This document shows, one piece after another, positions 31,749-32,451 of a stretch of DNA of 32,451 nt. Position 1 is the first letter of the stretch, and the number at the start of each line of letters is the position of its first letter. The DNA lies in contig JAITFZ010000028.1 of the NCBI GenBank assembly GCA_031280965.1, positions 1 through 32,451 on the forward strand, read 5' to 3'. Made by a program: the position numbers and the translations under genes. Below the pieces are notes generated by a model that ran no database searches, was not told the origin of the DNA, and was given only the letters and a program-made list of their open reading frames with translations. Source of the DNA: Oscillospiraceae bacterium. GTDB lineage: Bacteria; Bacillota; Clostridia; Oscillospirales; Ruminococcaceae.

Positions 31749-32379
31749 CGTGATAATTATCGGCGCAAGCGGTCACGGCAAGGTTATAGCAGATATAGTT
31801 GTCAAGTCGGGGGATTATTTGTTAGGCTTTCTTGATGATAAATTGCTAAAAGATGATATGGTTTTAGGTTATCCAATATTAGGTAAAACAGAAGATGTTT
31901 ATAAATTTGATGATACTGTAAAGTTTATTATAGGCATAGGAAATAATTACACAAGAAAGAAAATAGTTGAAAAATATAGTGTTAATTGGCATACCGCTAT
32001 TCATCCGACTGCTGTTGTGGCTATTGATGTAAATATTGGTGAAGGCACTGTTGTCATGGCAAATACCATTATTAATACATCAACAAGAATCGGAAAGCAT
32101 TGTATACTAAACAGCGGTGCGGTTGTTGAGCATGATAATATGATTGAGGATTATGTTCATGTTTCACCGAATGCTTGCACAGGTGGGACTGTTGTTGTGG
32201 GTGAGCTTACGCATATCGGGATTGGTTCGACTGTGAAGAATAATGTTACAATTGCATCGGATTGCGTAGTCGGCGCGGGGGCAGTTGTTGTGAAGGATAT
32301 TATTGAAAAAGGGGTTTACGTTGGGGTGCCGGCGAAGAAAAAGCAGAAAACAAACGACTTTCGCAGGAGCGTATACTGA
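31738..32379 (+). CDS. NeuD/PglD-type sugar O/N-acetyltransferase, altered 3' end
   Basis: An N-terminal Rossmann-like part (VIIIGASGHGKVIADIV) is followed by a left-handed beta-helix of hexapeptide repeats and the EHDN motif, whose His is the general base in PglD. Acetyl-CoA is the expected donor and a UDP-4-amino sugar the acceptor. The start overlaps the formyltransferase end by 11 bp with AAAGGA 10 nt upstream. The usual ending after GVPAKK is replaced by a short run that is out-of-frame transposase sequence, so the last 10 or so residues are probably foreign. The catalytic part is whole and activity may survive. Confidence 0.85.
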   Translation: MQNNVIIIGASGHGKVIADIVVKSGDYLLGFLDDKLLKDDMVLGYPILGKTEDVYKFDDTVKFIIGIGNNYTRKKIVEKYSVNWHTAIHPTAVVAIDVNIGEGTVVMANTIINTSTRIGKHCILNSGAVVEHDNMIEDYVHVSPNACTGGTVVVGELTHIGIGSTVKNNVTIASDCVVGAGAVVVKDIIEKGVYVGVPAKKKQKTNDFRRSVY

Positions 32380-32451
32380 TTGAAAATGTTAATGCGAAAA
32401 TTAAAGTTTTCAAAATCGTGGCGAATAAATACCGCAACCGCCGTAAACGAT
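32334..32451 (+). pseudogene. 3' fragment of an IS5-type transposase (runs off the window)
   Basis: In the frame starting GAA at 32334 the sequence reads EEKAENKRLSQERILIEN, then KVFKIVANKYRNRRKR, the C-terminal signature of IS5-type DDE transposases. It overlaps the last codons of the acetyltransferase in another frame, so the join lies near 32335. The 5' part of the transposase is absent. The fragment continues past the window end. It is of the same kind as the N-terminal scrap at 653-769. Confidence 0.7.

Overview
The window looks like chromosomal DNA of an anaerobic, low-to-moderate GC Firmicute, most likely a Clostridia / Oscillospirales (Ruminococcaceae-type) gut or rumen bacterium. The basis is: PolC-type DNA polymerase III; the canonical Firmicutes order pyrH-frr-uppS-cdsA-dxr-rseP-ispG-polC; a CwlD-like amidase; anaerobic RNR activase NrdG; DnaD/DnaI-type helicase loaders; and strong AGGAGG ribosome sites with several GTG/TTG starts. 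The species assignment is inference.

Layout. (1) 1-1121: accessory scar. It holds the 3' half of a tRNA-Thr(GGU) with its terminator, preceded by three helically phased direct repeats (a probable integrase att remnant), two competing hairpins, a small two-TM protein with its own promoter, an IS5-type transposase fragment and a 43-aa unknown protein with a good RBS. (2) 1122-3258: radA and a cwlD-like amidase, overlapping. (3) 3271-3715: a gene graveyard with the C-terminal remnant of an ABC exporter ATPase and a plus-strand orphan coding tail. (4) 3716-5849: an oligopeptide-type solute-binding lipoprotein overlapping nrdG. (5) 5939-18427: a long minus-strand housekeeping run, read in the order hom, pyrH, frr, uppS, small membrane protein, cdsA, dxr, rseP, ispG, polC. 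It joins UMP synthesis, ribosome recycling, undecaprenyl-PP, CDP-diacylglycerol and the MEP isoprenoid pathway with replication. A 113-bp MITE-like palindrome follows uppS, and the leaders of pyrH and dxr share a 40-bp repeat. (6) 18457-22301: a CAP-domain lipoprotein with a poly-Thr stalk, and uvrA with a clear terminator. (7) 22322-23968: a four-gene minus-strand set (zinc ribbon, PPOX-fold protein, DUF3788, GyrI-like effector-binding domain). (8) 24069-26906: speD, and dnaD-dnaI.

(9) About 27005-27741, minus strand: no credible gene, but a good promoter, at least ten local stem-loops with purine-rich loops, and a 10-bp terminator hairpin. I read this as a gene for a large structured non-coding RNA of about 735 nt. 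It is the best candidate here for something undescribed; the known large classes ROOL and GOLLD must be excluded first.

(10) 27890-28798, plus strand: a promoter, a broken yigZ/IMPACT remnant and a YgjP-type metallopeptidase. (11) 28865-32451, plus strand: a consensus promoter and a surface-glycan operon of the bacillosamine type. It begins with a truncated sugar-transferase remnant and a helicase-associated-domain-like scrap. These are followed by a DegT aminotransferase, an intact PglC-like initiating transferase, a sugar N-formyltransferase carrying a +1 frameshift in an A6T4 run, and a PglD/NeuD-like acetyltransferase whose last codons run into an out-of-frame IS5-type transposase 3' fragment that continues past the window end. 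Both ends of the window are thus scarred by the same kind of IS.
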